64,000 nt of DNA from NCBI RefSeq assembly GCF_004379255.2, contig NC_056046.1:6138001-6202000 (forward strand). The letters are read 5' to 3'. Every line of letters begins with the position of its first letter. Position 1 is the first letter of the stretch. The notes beneath the pieces are model-generated. The model ran no database searches and had not been told where the DNA came from. It saw only the letters and a program-made list of their open reading frames with translations. Both the position numbers and the translations under genes were made by a program. This DNA comes from Salvia splendens (Eukaryota; Streptophyta; Magnoliopsida; Lamiales; Lamiaceae). Shown in pieces: positions 21,436 to 33,605 of this stretch.

Positions 21436-22939
21436 TATGTATAAAGTAACTCTCAGCCTGCTCTAGTGACAAAAGACAGGCCAGAATGCTCAAACATATC
21501 TGCATATAACTGTGTTTCAGAACTTATCGCATAAGAAAGGCTAATCAAGCCTATATAGACAGCAGAGAGATAATGATGTTAGTTAGTTCCATGCTTGCAT
21601 ATCATGAAATAGAACAACCGTCATATGGGTCAACTGGCAGTCTACTCACACACCTTACTTAACAACACCCCACTCCACCCCCAAATGCAGGGAGAGGTTG
21701 GAAAAAACATTAATTTTAAAAAAAATAATACAACGAAATAAGAAAATTTGCAGGACATGCTGTATATCAATCACCTGGTGAGTGATTGGCCGGAAACCAG
21801 TACTATAAGCTCCGTTTGGACTGCATGGAATTAAAATAAAAATTACTAATCAGAGTATATCAGAATAACATCAACAGATATCAGTTTGAAAGGATGAGCA
21901 AAGTAAGAACAATTTACATATAAATTTAAATAAAGAACATTTTATATTCTTAAGTGTTTTATACTAATACAGCATAAAATAATTTGATGAAAACATATCC
22001 GAAAGAGCACATTTCCAGATGACGGGAATCACCAAACAGCATATTCAGCAGTCTCTATCCTTACAGTGTCATTCCTGACATAGGGAGATTTTAATTTAAA
22101 GTGTCATCTATTTCAGAAAAAAATGGGACTTAAGCGACAGAAGAATCTTTATGAAGGGTCATCGCAGATATTTATATATCAGCAAGAAACACCTATACGA
22201 GGTTGTAACTTAACCTTCTGTAATCAGGAATCCCACTTTCTGTGCTTATCCCAGCTCCAGTCAATACAACAAGCTTTGAACTGCAAAACAATTTAAATAT
22301 CTTAAGACATTGACTTAAAAGCATTTAATTTGATTAAGAGGTGCTAACATAATGCAATGTATTTCTGCAAACACTTCCGTTCACTCAGCCAGTCAAGAAT
22401 ACAACCTAGTCTGAGATATGAAGTCATGAACCCACCACAACATAAGAACATATAATACATCCAAAAATAGAAAAGCGGTTTTCTGAAGAAACAGCACTGG
22501 CAAACATAATAAACCTCATACCAAGCTGAACAGGAATAACCAGTTAGACAAGATTCAAAAAAATAACTCTAACAAGCTAAAACTTGATGTACAGATATAG
22601 TCATACACATGCATAAGAAGATGACAGAACCAAAGTGCGCATATGCTTCTCATTCATTATTAAGGTAAGATCCAAACAGTGATTCAGTTGGAGACTAATT
22701 AAACCAAATAATTCATTGTTCATTGGGTTTCTTTGCATTAGATCACACAAAGTTGATTAAATTTCTAAACTGAGTTTCAAGTAAAAGAATTACTAGAAAA
22801 TTATCTATTGCTACCAACTTGAAATAAATCAGAGTATTCATTTAACAAATTTATGAAAGGTTGTTCGAATAATATTAATCTGCAAGAGGTTTCATGTAAC
22901 TTGAGTACTTCACTAGACCTTACTCGACACCATTTCTAC

Positions 22940-23170
22940 CTTCTCTCGAAGAACAGAGAGATAGAAGATTGACATCTTCGTCTCCAGGTGGATTTGCATT
23001 GGGAACCATCATTTTGTCTTTCAAGTAATTTGAAGGTAATTCTTTATTCTCCATTGCGGCTCCAGTAGGTGTGATGCGATAAGTACGCACAAAACTGAGA
23101 GATCCCCGAAAAGATATCATTCTCGGCTTCCAAAAGGTTTCTTTGTTCACACTAATTGATCGAATGGTTT
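22940..23170 (-). other. SRT2: SRT2 exon with frameshift (net +2 nt)
   Basis: 231 nt where flanking phases need 229 or 232. The upstream frame (FVRTYRITPTG...VPNANPPGDEDVNLL) leaves frame inside CTATCTCTCTGTTC; the expected FFER(S) end is in another frame. An extra CT dinucleotide is the simplest cause. Confidence 0.85.
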
Positions 23171-24361
23171 CTGCCATAAGTAAATGATAGTATCAGAGAA
23201 TAACTCGTGAGCTGGAGAACAAGAATAACAGAGTGCAGGGAAGACTTGCCAGCTAATAATGTCCTCAGAGATTCTCTTGTGCCACCAATTTTCTGCATAG
23301 TCCAAGTAGACAACTTACTAGAATATCAACAAGAGTTAACAGGCATCTAATTTTCTAATGCAATCTATATCTTCTTAGTAATTCATATACACATGGAAAC
23401 ATGTTCTCTACTTCTTGATGCTTGCAATCAATAGAAGTGATGGACATCTCTAGACGTGGAACGATGATAAAATTTTAACAATAAACTTTGACTCGGCAAT
23501 GAGCTGCAAATGGTGTAAAATTCCCATCCCAAATCGTGACACGATTTGAGGCATTTCACAATTTAAACGACTCACAATGAAGTATTGCGCTAACTTGCCA
23601 ATATATTACTAGCATATTGTTGCAACTAGAAATCCAGACTGAAAGGGGGGAAATCATTTGAAAGAACTTGACCTATTTCGTTTTCGATGTGTGTAGAACT
23701 AACTAGCAGCTAAGAAGTTAAGAGAAATGGAAAATTATAGTGAGATTTCCCTCGAGAATTGAAACGATCGTTTGAAGTAGGACTGTTGACACAAAAGCAA
23801 ACAACGCGGAAGATTTATAATGGCACATTCATATTGCTAATAACCGAGTAAATTAAAAGAAAAAACAGCAAAGCGGAATCACTTGATCGGAGTGAAAGAG
23901 AGAGATACTTACAGGAAAGAAGGGAAGGTACAGAGGTGCCATTGAATTATGGTTACAGAGAAAAGATGAAATCCATCGATGGTTTGCAATTGGATTTGCA
24001 AATTGCAAAGCAACCAGTCGGTGTCCAGAGCACCACGTCCCGTGCGCTTCATTTTCATCGAAAGACAAATTAATTTACAATTATTAAATTTTATACAGAA
24101 ATAAGTTTGACTATATTTTCAGCAATTGTTGAATTTTGAACATATAAATTGAAGAATCATTAATGCACACCACATCTATATTTATTACCAGACTCGTCTT
24201 TGTTAATCAGCTCTTTTATCTGGGCCTTGGGAACTTGAGTTGTGTGATTCATTCATTGGGCCTTCCTACTGACTTTTGGCCCGTTAAGGATATAGCATGG
24301 CTCTAATCCATCGTACTACCAAGTGTTACTATCAAATTATGGATTATACGTACATACTAGT

Positions 24362-24600
24362 GCTCCCTCCGTCTATAAAAATTAATCTCATTTATGAATG
24401 ATACGAGTTTTCATGAGAAATTGATAAAGTAAAAGAGGGAGAAAAAGTAATAAAATAGGAGGGAAAAGAGAAAAAAGTAAGAGTGCGAGGAGAATAAATG
24501 GGTAAACTATAAAAGGAAGTTTTCATTTTTGAAATGAGACTTTTTTTGTGGACGTCCCAAAATAGTAAAATGAGATTATTTTTTATGGACGGATGGAGCA
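24362..24600. repeat. Stowaway-like MITE
   Basis: Ends GCTCCCTCCGTCTATAAAAA and TTTTTATGGACGGATGGAGC are inverted repeats; about 240 bp, AT-rich interior. Confidence 0.75.
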
Positions 24601-24808
24601 TTTTCTTATTAGTCTGTCCCTGAAAAGTATGAACTTCTAATTTTGAAATAGGTAAATAACAACGCATTATTCATACACATTATTTTATTTACAACTTATA
24701 TCATTACACTACATGATGTGGAGCTCACTCCCCACTAACATTACTTACATTATTCTTTATCTCTCTCATTTTATCAGTTATAACATTAAATCCGTGTCAA
24801 ATCAAATA

Positions 24809-25029
24809 CTCCCTCCGTTCCACAGTAATAGAGGCATTTCATTTTGCACACTCATTTTGAAAACATAATTATAAATAGTTAAAGTGGAAAAAAAGTAAAT
24901 TAAGAGAGAGAATATTGTAGATAAGACTCTTCTCTACATTATTCTCTCTCTTACTTTAACTATTTAATATCATTTTTTCAAAACGAGTGCAGAAAATGAA
25001 ATGCATCTATTAATGTGGAACGGAGGGAA
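24809..25029. repeat. Stowaway MITE with long inverted ends
   Basis: 221 bp flanked by TA. Inverted ends of about 40 bp start CTCCCTCCGTTCCACA and end GTGGAACGGAGGGAA; arms share the ATTTCATTTTGCA region. The whole element can fold into a hairpin. Confidence 0.85.
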
Positions 25030-27599
25030 TAGAAACTTTGGAAACCGCACGGGTATTAATGTAAAATTGATAAAGTAAAAGGAAGAGAAAAAAATGAATA
25101 AAGTAAGATAGATGAAAAGAAAAAAATAGTAAAATTATTATTAGTAAATTGTGTAGTCCATTTTCTAGAATGGAAATTTTCTGTTTTTATGAAACAGACC
25201 AACAAAAAAAAATATCTATTTTGTAGACTTAATTTTAAATTAATATTATTATTTACTCTTTAATTTAGTCTTAGATTAGTTTAGAAAGGAATTACTTACT
25301 CCATGTAATTTCAATCAAGTTTTGTGGACCAATATATTATTTGTATAAAATTTGTTGAGAAGCAAAGGGAAAAAAAGTACACTGCCTTCATTTTTCCCTT
25401 CACTTAAACAGAAACATTACTTAAACAGAAACATTAATATGTAAAAGTTTAATGAGATTTTTTAACATAAATAAAAACATTTTTTTATTTATCTCTTTCT
25501 AGGGTTACGGTGAAAAAAGCGCCTCCCATAGACCCAGACCCTCTCCTCACCATGCAACAATTTTTGTACTTCATTCTTTCAATTTGATTTCGATTTCGAT
25601 TTCGATTTCATATTCATATTCATATGAAGTATTTGGAATTCTGATCAATCTACACAATTTGTCAAAAAATTTCATTATTTCTTGTAGAACGAATTTGTAA
25701 CCCTAAGGATCTATGCCTAAAATATACTTTATCCATCCCAATAAGAGTCATATTTTGTCATCTCAGTTTATTCCACAATAAGAGTCATGTTTCACTTTTA
25801 CCATAATTATATTATCACTATTATCCAATATGTAATCAGTGACAACTTTGTACTCAATGTATTATCCCATGTTATAGTTTAGTAATATTGATTTGACATA
25901 GATGACAATAGTATGCTCAAAAGTGATGTAATAAGATAATGATATCATTTTATGAAGTTTGGCGGAAAAATAGTACTACCAAATATTCTCGTTGGATGAT
26001 GAAAATGTCTACGTGGTTTTATTGTGTATTTTATTTATTTATTCTTATTCGCATATTGGAATGTAGTTTGGAGGTCTTTGTATTTTAGTAGCATTGCTTA
26101 TTTCTTATCTCATTGTTCTAAATATTTCTCTTTTTCTTATTCACATATTGCTTAGTGTTAAATGCTGAAATGCATGTGACAATTCTTATTATGGGATAGC
26201 CTTAAATTTTTGAGTCAATTGTTCCCTCATTTAAGGTGTATATAGGTGGATTAGTTCACTTAATCGACCGATGAAAATCAAAATCCTATAGTCGCATGCA
26301 ATGTCCCAACTTCTTTGTTTATTCCTGTGATTTCAAAATTGTAAATAAAGCTATGTTGTGCACCCGTAATATGATTAGCTATAGATTAATATTTCTGTAA
26401 ATTTTAATGATATTAAAAAGTACTCCGTAATAAATTTATGAATCTTGTATTTATATATTGCTATATTAATTGAAGTCGTTCTTTTAATTTTACAATTAAT
26501 ATGCGTTAATTATTTTATTGGATATAGATGACTCTTTTGTACACACTTATTTTCACACGAGTAATATGATCCTATCTTATTTTGCTATTGACTTTTTGGA
26601 AAAAACTATGAGCTATTTATATAAAGAATTAATATGCGTTAATTATTTTATTGGATATAGATGACTGTTTTGTGCACACTTATTTTCACACGAATAATAT
26701 GATCCTAACCTATTTTGATATGGACTTTTTGAAAAAAAAAACTATGAGCTATTTATATAAAGAATTACTATGTGTTAATTATTTTATTGGATATAGATCA
26801 TCACTTTACCATACCATTTTCATCACTTCTCTTACTTTACCAATTTTATCTTAATTCTCGTGTCATATCCAATACCTATATTTTTATGGGAGGGGGAGTA
26901 TTAATCTGGTCTGCTTTTAGTTTGCTAATTGCTGATTGGTGGCTAATTGATTAATTAGTTTAGAGAATAAGCAAACAAAAGTCGTACTAATTGATTTATT
27001 AGTTTAGGAAATAAGAATGTAGTACTACTTATTTCTTCATCCATGATTTAAAGTCTCACTTTGACTTATTGCCGGTATTATGTAATATGAAAAAAATAAG
27101 TTAAAAAAGTTTGTGTAATAAATTAGTGGAAAATGTGATCTTCTTACCAAAAATGAAAAAAAAACAACAAATGTGGACATTATTTTATGGACAGACAGAA
27201 ATGACAAATATGAACATTATTTCATGGATGGAGGAGTATTTATTAGTTAGATAATTAATGACTAGTTGACAAGTTAATTTAAGGCAATATATTATGTCTA
27301 ATTAATCAAAGTGGTTAATTGATTAATGATTAAATAGGAAACGATCAATTTTCATAAATAATATTTTTAATTGATGGCTAATTGATAGCTAATAAATACA
27401 GTATGTCTTACTAGAGTCGTATTAAAGTAAAGAGTCGTATTAAAATGTATGTAGCATCTAATTTACAACTAAGATTAATTTTATATTATTAATTTTTAAA
27501 AATATGTGAGATTAAATCTTAGAAATTTCAATAAATAATAATTAAAAGTGATGCAACTGTATTCGTGCGATATGCAGAAAGTTGCATCATGCCCAAATG
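25030..27599. other. AT-rich intergenic DNA
   Basis: No gene seen. It holds MITE-like pieces (about 25720-25800 and 27030-27245), a GATTTC hexamer run near 25590, and the tandem repeat listed separately. Confidence 0.5.
26494..26830. repeat. Tandem duplication, unit 133-136 bp, about 2.3 copies
   Basis: Starts at 26494, 26627 and 26763 with AATTAATATGCGTTAATTATTTTATTGG (third copy slightly diverged). Confidence 0.85.
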
Positions 27600-28099
27600 T
27601 ATAGGAAAATGGTGAATACTTGGGAGCAATTGGCCGATGATTTATCAGTGATCTGCGACTCTACTGCGTTTTACCCCTAATATCGCAGTGCAAGAATGAC
27701 CACATTGCTTATTGGAGCTCCCATTATGCACATGTTTTTGGTGAGAAGATTATACTATGCTTTGACATGAAGAATGAAGTGTTTCGGAGAATCATATTGT
27801 CGGAATGTGACCATGTAGATTTTAATCATATTTTTGTACAAGATAGCACTCTTTTCTCAACATTGTTGTATATGAGGTTATATGGCCGACAAGACTCAAG
27901 ATGGAGGGCGCGGATTGAGTTGGATTTATATAACGCATGTGGAACTAATCTCCATCTATCGTGTCCCTCCTTTGAGAGCTTCTTATGTGTTTGTTTCTGA
28001 TGGACTGTGTGGCCATATAGTGTATGATTATCGTGCAAGAAAATTCATCGTGGAACACGTGTTTGTTGAGTACAAGGAGAGCTTCTTTTCACATTGAGA
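27600..28099 (+). pseudogene. F-box-associated domain remnant
   Basis: One frame from about 27690 reads CKNDHIAYWSSHYAHVFG, then KIILCFDMKNEVFRRIILSE, typical of the central strand region of F-box-associated (FBA) domains. The ending GHIVYDYRARKFIVEHVFVE with YKESFF, usual near FBA C-termini, is in a different frame (up to the stop at 28097), so at least one frameshift lies near 27990. No F-box N-terminus is found upstream. It looks like a truncated, decayed member of the large plant F-box family. Confidence 0.6.
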
Positions 28100-28837
28100 A
28101 TTAGCCAGCTCTAATTTTAGTGTTAATTGCATTGTCTATCTGAAGTTGTCTAACATTGTGTGACACCAATGTGAATTCAGAAATTAGTGCAAATAGGAAA
28201 TTAATTAGATTATGAAATTTAACAATGCAGTCTCATAAACTCGTAGTTATGAATTATAATTATAAACTTAATAAAGTATAAGATAAATACTTTTAACATT
28301 TTTAATTTTACAATAAATAGTACTTCCTGCATCTGATATTAAGAGTCTCGGTTTCCCAATTTGGTCATCTGCTAATAAGAATCATGATTCACTTCTATTA
28401 CATATGGTATTTAAAATAATTGAAAATTCCACTTCAACTAACGCTAAACAAAGACTTCATTTTGATTTGACTTGCAAACAAGATTATTCCCAAGAAGAAG
28501 ACATAATAGAAATCATTGTATCAAATTCCATCTGTCTAGACTCTTGAGATTGAAAAGGTATAAAATTCTCAGACAGACGAAAGCAAGGAATTAACCAGCC
28601 AAAATTTTGCTCCACAATGATGCCTTAGATCCCATGCAAGAAAAGTCAAGAATCAGTTTAACTATGGCATTACATTACTGTTCCAGCCTTGAATCTCAAG
28701 TAATATATTTACATTTTAAAAGATTCCACTATTACTTCCAATCAAAACCATCCACATCCATACAACTGCATTTCGTTAAAAAGTTCTCGTTTTGGTAGAT
28801 CGAAACCCACAGCACGAAAGGGGAGCCAAAAAAAGAT
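28100..28837. other. Intergenic; promoter side of the aspartic protease gene
   Basis: AT-rich. A MITE-like start (ACTTCCTGCATCTGATATTAAGAG) lies near 28322. No gene recognised. Confidence 0.45.
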
Positions 28838-31248
28838 ATGGAGAGAGGGAAAAAGTCGATATTTTTTATAGTATTTGTGGTGTTGGTTGCATCATGTGTA
28901 GGGTGTGATGATCAGCAATTAAAGTGGAGGAGATGGGGACCTTCTTGTAGCAGCCCATCATCGTCATCATCATCAATCAAGAAATTTGGCCAATCAATCA
29001 TTTTCCCATTATACGGCAACGTTTATCCCAATGGGTAACCAGATTTTTATCCTCTTGTCATTCTAAAATTTGTTTATTTTGTGTTGCAATTGCAAATGCT
29101 ATAGATGATTGAGAATTTTGTTTACTGAGAAACATGGACAGTGATGGATGACTAAATGTGTATTGACTGTTGAGTGGTGGCTGAAATCAAGGAAGTAGAA
29201 CTTGGGGGGACTTTTTGATATTTTGAGTGAGCAGAGTGTTGATTTGTTGCAGGTTTTATTTTGTTCAAGTGTATCTGGGATATCCTCCAATGCCCTACTT
29301 TCTTGATCCTGATACAGGAAGTGATCTAACGTGGCTTCAATGCGATGCCCCCTGTGTTCGTTGCACCACGGTGAGTTCCGTTCCTATAGTTTTGCAGCAT
29401 GTTAGCAGTTTCAGGACAGTGGTAAAGTTTCTAGAGAATGAAACGAGGAAATAAAGTGATTTCTTCCTGAGTTATTGCAGTTTGTTCCTATTATTTGTAG
29501 ATTTAAGGACATATTTTGTATCAGTTTTGCTGAGTGATTCTTGAATCTGAATTTGGTGGAAAATGGCTTTTTGGTAATGAGGCCTTTTAGTTTTTAAGGT
29601 TCATGATCATTTAAGAGAAATTGGTGATCAAATTTAGAATTTGGAACAATTGGTTTATGTGAAGAGAATATTGTAGACAGCATACCTGACTCCTAATTTT
29701 GTTTGTTACAATATCTCATGTCTAATATCTATACTTCGTCAAGTTTAGCTCTGCTTCTTTGCATTCAGTTTTCTTCAATGTTTATTTGATTCAGAGTATG
29801 ATCTTGTTGTGTGATTTCAAATGTTTTTAGGGGTTTCACCCACTTTATCGACCAAGCAATGATCTCGTTGTCTGTAGAGATCCCCTTTGTGCCTCTCTTC
29901 ACTCCAGCGATTATAAATGTGAGACTCCAGAACAATGTGACTATGAAGTTGAGTACGCGGATGGAGGTTCGTCTCTGGGAGTTCTTGTCAATGATTTCTT
30001 CACTCTCAATCTCACCACTGGAGTTCGGATGAGTCCTCGTTTGACCATTGGGTCAGTCATCTGTCTCATCTAATTATGATAAGTATGATTTGTAAGATTC
30101 AAGATTTGATGTGATTTCTTGTTGATGGTAGGATGTGTTTGCTTAGTAACATTATTAGCTTGTGTTATTTTGAGCAGATGTGGGTACGATCAGCTACCCG
30201 GGGCGTCTGACCACCCCTTGGATGGAGTTTTCGGCCTAGGGAGAGGGAAATCCAGCATTGTGTCGCAGCTTCGCGATCAGGGAGTTGTAAAGAACATCAT
30301 CGGCCACTGCATAGGTGGGCAAGGAGGCTTTCTCTTCTTGGGAGAAGATGTTTACGATCCTTCGCGCATCACATGGACACCGATGTCCCGTGATCACACG
30401 TAAGTAGTACTTGAATCAACACTGTTTTTGGGGGGCTTATTAGTGTTTGCACCAGAAATTGCTTCAACTCATAGTTTCTTTCTTGATTGATGATTGAGAG
30501 AAGAAAGCACTATGCAGCTGGATCGGCCGAGCTTCGTTTTGGTGGGAGAAGCACAGGATTCAAGAACCTAGATGTGATTTTCGACAGCGGGAGCTCCTAC
30601 ACCTACTTCACTTCTCAGATTTACCATGCACTTCTCACTCTGGTCGGTATCAAGAAAGCTAAAACCTCACTTAATGATTTCTAGCACAACGTTGTTATGA
30701 GAATGGTGTATCGTCTTGGCTTTGCAGATACACAAAGAATTAAGCTGGAAGTCTCTGAAAGAAGCAACTGATGACCACACCCTCCCATTCTGCTGGAGAG
30801 GCAAGAAGCCTTTCAAGAGCACGCGAGACGTAAGGAAGTACTTCAAGTCTCTAGCATTTAGCTTTTCCAGCGGCTGGCGAAGCAAATCTCAGTTCGAGAT
30901 CCCCCCAGAGGGGTACCTCATAATCTCCGTATGATCTCCTACTTCATTCTTGCAGCCACATGTTTTTTGATATCTTATCGAAACCTGAACATGCAGTCAA
31001 AGGGCAACGCGTGCTTGGGAATTCTAAATGGTACTGATGTGGGTTTGAACAATGTCAACATGATTGGAGGTAAGGACATAACAACTCTAGCATAAGTTCA
31101 GCACCATTATAATGAATCATACACCCTTCATTTTTCTGGTGCAGACATCTCAATGCAGGATAAATTGTTGGTCTACGACAACGAGAAGCAATCGATAGGC
31201 TGGGCTGCTGCCAACTGTGAGCAGTACCCAAGGTCGAGTTCCATATAG
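28838..31248 (+). CDS. Aspartic protease, nucellin/Asp1-like (A1 family)
   Basis: Eight exons: 28838-29034, 29253-29370, 29831-30051, 30178-30399, 30504-30642, 30728-30928, 30997-31069, 31145-31248; together 1,275 nt, 424 residues, all phases matching (the fifth exon could start at 30501). The N-terminus MERGKKSIFFIVFVVLVAS is a signal peptide. The first catalytic motif is DTGSDLTWLQCDAPC in exon 2; exon 3 has the CDYEVEYADGGSSLGVLV block with the flap; exon 4 has FGLGRGKSSIVSQL; the second catalytic motif is IFDSGSSYTYF in exon 5; the C-terminus has VYDNEKQSIGWAAANC. The cysteine pattern and block order match plant nucellin-like secreted aspartic proteases. The substrate is unknown. It converges with the NAC gene 482 bp away. 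Confidence 0.92.
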
Positions 31249-31730
31249 ATAGTATACTATCTTTGATTCATGTGTACATATAGATTTCAAAATAGGCGGA
31301 GGCAAAAAAATTAGATGAACTGTATTACACATGTTAATGCTACAGTGCTACTTTAAGACAAAGCTTATGCTCATAAATAGTAGTACTAAGAATTTACACA
31401 AGAATATGTACAGAGGGATTTACTTGTACTAAACCAGATATTATTGTATCTTGTGACTCATTGCATGAATGCTACATTCTAAAACAAAAAAAGGAAAAAA
31501 TGAATATATGAGCTAACATATTCAAATGGTCTACTTCAAACCATACAAGAATATCCCTACTTGTACCATAACCCAAACTCCACCTTCAACCCGACCCGCA
31601 GCCAACTCTCCACTCCACGGGCGAGTTTCAGATCTCATCATCGAGGTTCTTCAATGTGCATAGATACTTTGTAGGGCATTTTTCCTTTTCAGGTTGAGCC
31701 AAATGAATCAGTATACAACAAGTAGGTAGT
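31249..31730. other. 3' flanks of two convergent genes
   Basis: Should hold the 3' UTRs of the protease gene (plus) and the NAC gene (minus). Nothing else recognised. Confidence 0.5.
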
Positions 31731-32833
31731 CTAGAAGGGCTTCTGCATGAAAGCATACATGTCCGAGAAGAATGGGAACTGGTCATTATACTGCATTTGG
31801 GGATTGAACATGTTATCTTGAAATCCAGTATCCATGAAGTTGAGCTGCGTATCGAGAAATGTCTCCAACTCACTCCACTTGGGCTGGCTCTCCACCTCCT
31901 TAAACTCAGGGGAAGACGAAAGCACATGCTCCGAGCTGCTGGAGTCCGTAGCATTCCCCTTTGGCATCGACTCAGACGAATCGAAATGCTGCTGTTGCTG
32001 CTGCTGTTGCTGCATAATATACCCATTCATCATCGGATCCGCCATCACATTCGGCTTCTGATCCTCGCTGTCCGAGAACTGCACTTCCTTCTCATCCACA
32101 TTGTAGTGCTTCTCAAGAGTCCTCTTCTTGTTGTATATTCGGCACAACACCCAATCGTCAAGCTGCATCATCGCAAAATTACATATTAAGCCATGATTTC
32201 ATTAATCGTTTCGAAAAATTAAAGAGAGAGTTAATGGAAGTAGATTATTACCCTCAAATTACTGCGCTTTCCGGCGGAGCGATCGACATTTGCAAGACGG
32301 TACTCGTGCATAATCCAATTGGTTTTGACTCCTTTTGGAGCTTTTCCGGCGTAAAAAACCAGAGCTTTTTTAATTCCCAGAGTCTTCGGCTTCCCCACCG
32401 GCTTATCAGCGCCGGTCGCCTTCCAGTAACCGGTTCCCGCCGCCCGGTTCGGCCGCGACCCGTTTGGATACTTCCGGTCCCTTGGAGAGAAGAAATACCA
32501 CTCCTTTTCACCGTACAGCGCCATTTCTGTTCATCAATTAACCATCGCATCACTAATCAATTCATTTCATTTTAGGGGAAATTTCACAATAATCGATTTC
32601 CGAAAACCTAGAAACAATTTTTTCCGAAATTGAGAAAATTGAAAGAAGAAATTAATCATACCAGGAAGCTGCCATGGATCGAATTTGTAGAGATCGATCT
32701 CTGCGACGATGGGGACGGAAATCGGCTGGCCGGCGCACTTCCGGCAGAGGTAGTGAACGACGAGCTCGTCGTCGGTGGGATGGAACCTGAATCCCGCCGG
32801 CAAATTCAACTGCTGCTGCTCACCGCCCTTCAT
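31731..32833 (-). CDS. NAC transcription factor, ATAF (SNAC) clade
   Basis: Three exons on the minus strand: 32662-32833, 32252-32526, 31731-32162; 879 nt, 292 residues. The NAC domain has its five blocks in order: [70 protein letters not shown] and [14 protein letters not shown], then [11 protein letters not shown] and [12 protein letters not shown]. The [11 protein letters not shown] and CRKCAGQPI versions are those of ATAF1/ATAF2-type stress NACs. The C-terminal region is acidic and glutamine-rich (Q8 run near residue 205), with a [16 protein letters not shown] motif typical of the clade. By family, it binds CACG-core promoters in abiotic stress, wounding and senescence responses. Upstream CACGTG motifs fit ABA or bZIP/bHLH control. 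Confidence 0.95.
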
Positions 32834-33605
32834 TCACTTTCCAAATTGAGTAAAAGCTTATCCAAAAATCAACGCTTGCTGCTGGCTGAGTAGACTTTTC
32901 TTCGACTATGGCTTTGGTGAAACTGCTTCGCTTTGCAAACGAGAAATGGAAGGATGGAGCGCGTATATATAGATATATATACACAGCTCACAGAGGTATT
33001 GTGTGTAAGTATTACTCACGTGGGTCATTGTACCTGTTCTACTATTATTTTAATCTTAAAACGTGCTTTACTGGTCCTACCTTTCTCTCTCCTCTCTCTA
33101 TACACGTGTGTGAATGTTGGCGGCCGTCTGTGTGCATGTGGTGCGGGACCCACGCTGCAACCCAGTAAATTCTTTCAGGTGAAATTTTATTAGTAAATTT
33201 ACTAATTAAAGGTTATTTTTAATATTCCTAAACTGTAATTTTACTCACTGGTATACAATATTAGTATTATTTCTTATGATTTTATATTTTAATAGAGTAC
33301 ATGTCGATATTGGTTGGATGCAACTTGTGAGAAGGCGTTTGCTTGGGGCGAAAGGTTGTGGATGGGCTGACCGCCGCCAAGGAAGTATGGACTCCATGGT
33401 CTAATCATCAGGTGCCACGTGGAAGATTGTGCCCCACGTGTGGGTAATACGTCATTGCCTTCGTCACCGCTCTTTCCCTTTCGTTCGACATAATTTTCTG
33501 AGCACATCCAGTCAACCATTGACCAACTAATTCTTACCAGAAAAAAAAAGTTTTAGATAAATATGATCAATAAATGAATATTTTTTCATAATTTCATGAG
33601 GATAA
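32834..33605 (-). promoter_or_regulatory. NAC promoter region with TATA box and four CACGTG motifs
   Basis: A TATATATA-rich box lies at about 32964-32982, about 130-150 bp before the NAC ATG. CACGTG occurs at 33017-33022 (CACGTGGG), 33103-33108, 33416-33421 (CACGTGGA) and 33435-33440; two match the ABRE core ACGTGG. An ACGTCA lies near 33449. This density suggests ABA-responsive or light/stress control (inference). Confidence 0.65.

Larger units (their letters stand above)
3122..23942 (-). pseudogene. SRT2: SRT2-type sirtuin (NAD-dependent deacylase), disrupted by a retrotransposon and two frameshifts
   Basis: Exons read on the minus strand with matching phases: 23913-23942, 23250-23292, 22940-23170, 22215-22280, 21775-21820, 20701-20861, 19680-19809, 18945-19098, 18444-18571, 10661-10760, and a last exon split into 10578-10596 and 3122-3153. 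Conserved sirtuin blocks are visible: LTGAGISTESGIPDYR, SPNGAYSTGFRPITHQ, MTQNVDRLHHRAG, LELHGTVY with the catalytic His, two Cys pairs (CTNC and CEKC) for zinc, FFGDN, LVLGSSLMTMSAFRL, AIVNIGVTRADDFVPL. The N-terminus MAPLYLPFFP fits a mitochondrial class II (SIRT4-like) plant sirtuin; an in-frame ATG also exists at 24068. Lesions: exon 22940-23170 has a net +2 nt, exon 18945-19098 a net -8 nt, and a Tat retrotransposon splits the final exon. The second intron starts with GC. Without the lesions all phases fit. An assembly error or an allele-specific loss remains possible. Confidence 0.88.

Noticed and set aside
29099..29290. Minus-strand frame over intron 1 and exon 2 of the aspartic protease
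   Set aside because: Shadow; the plus-strand exon carries the catalytic motif.
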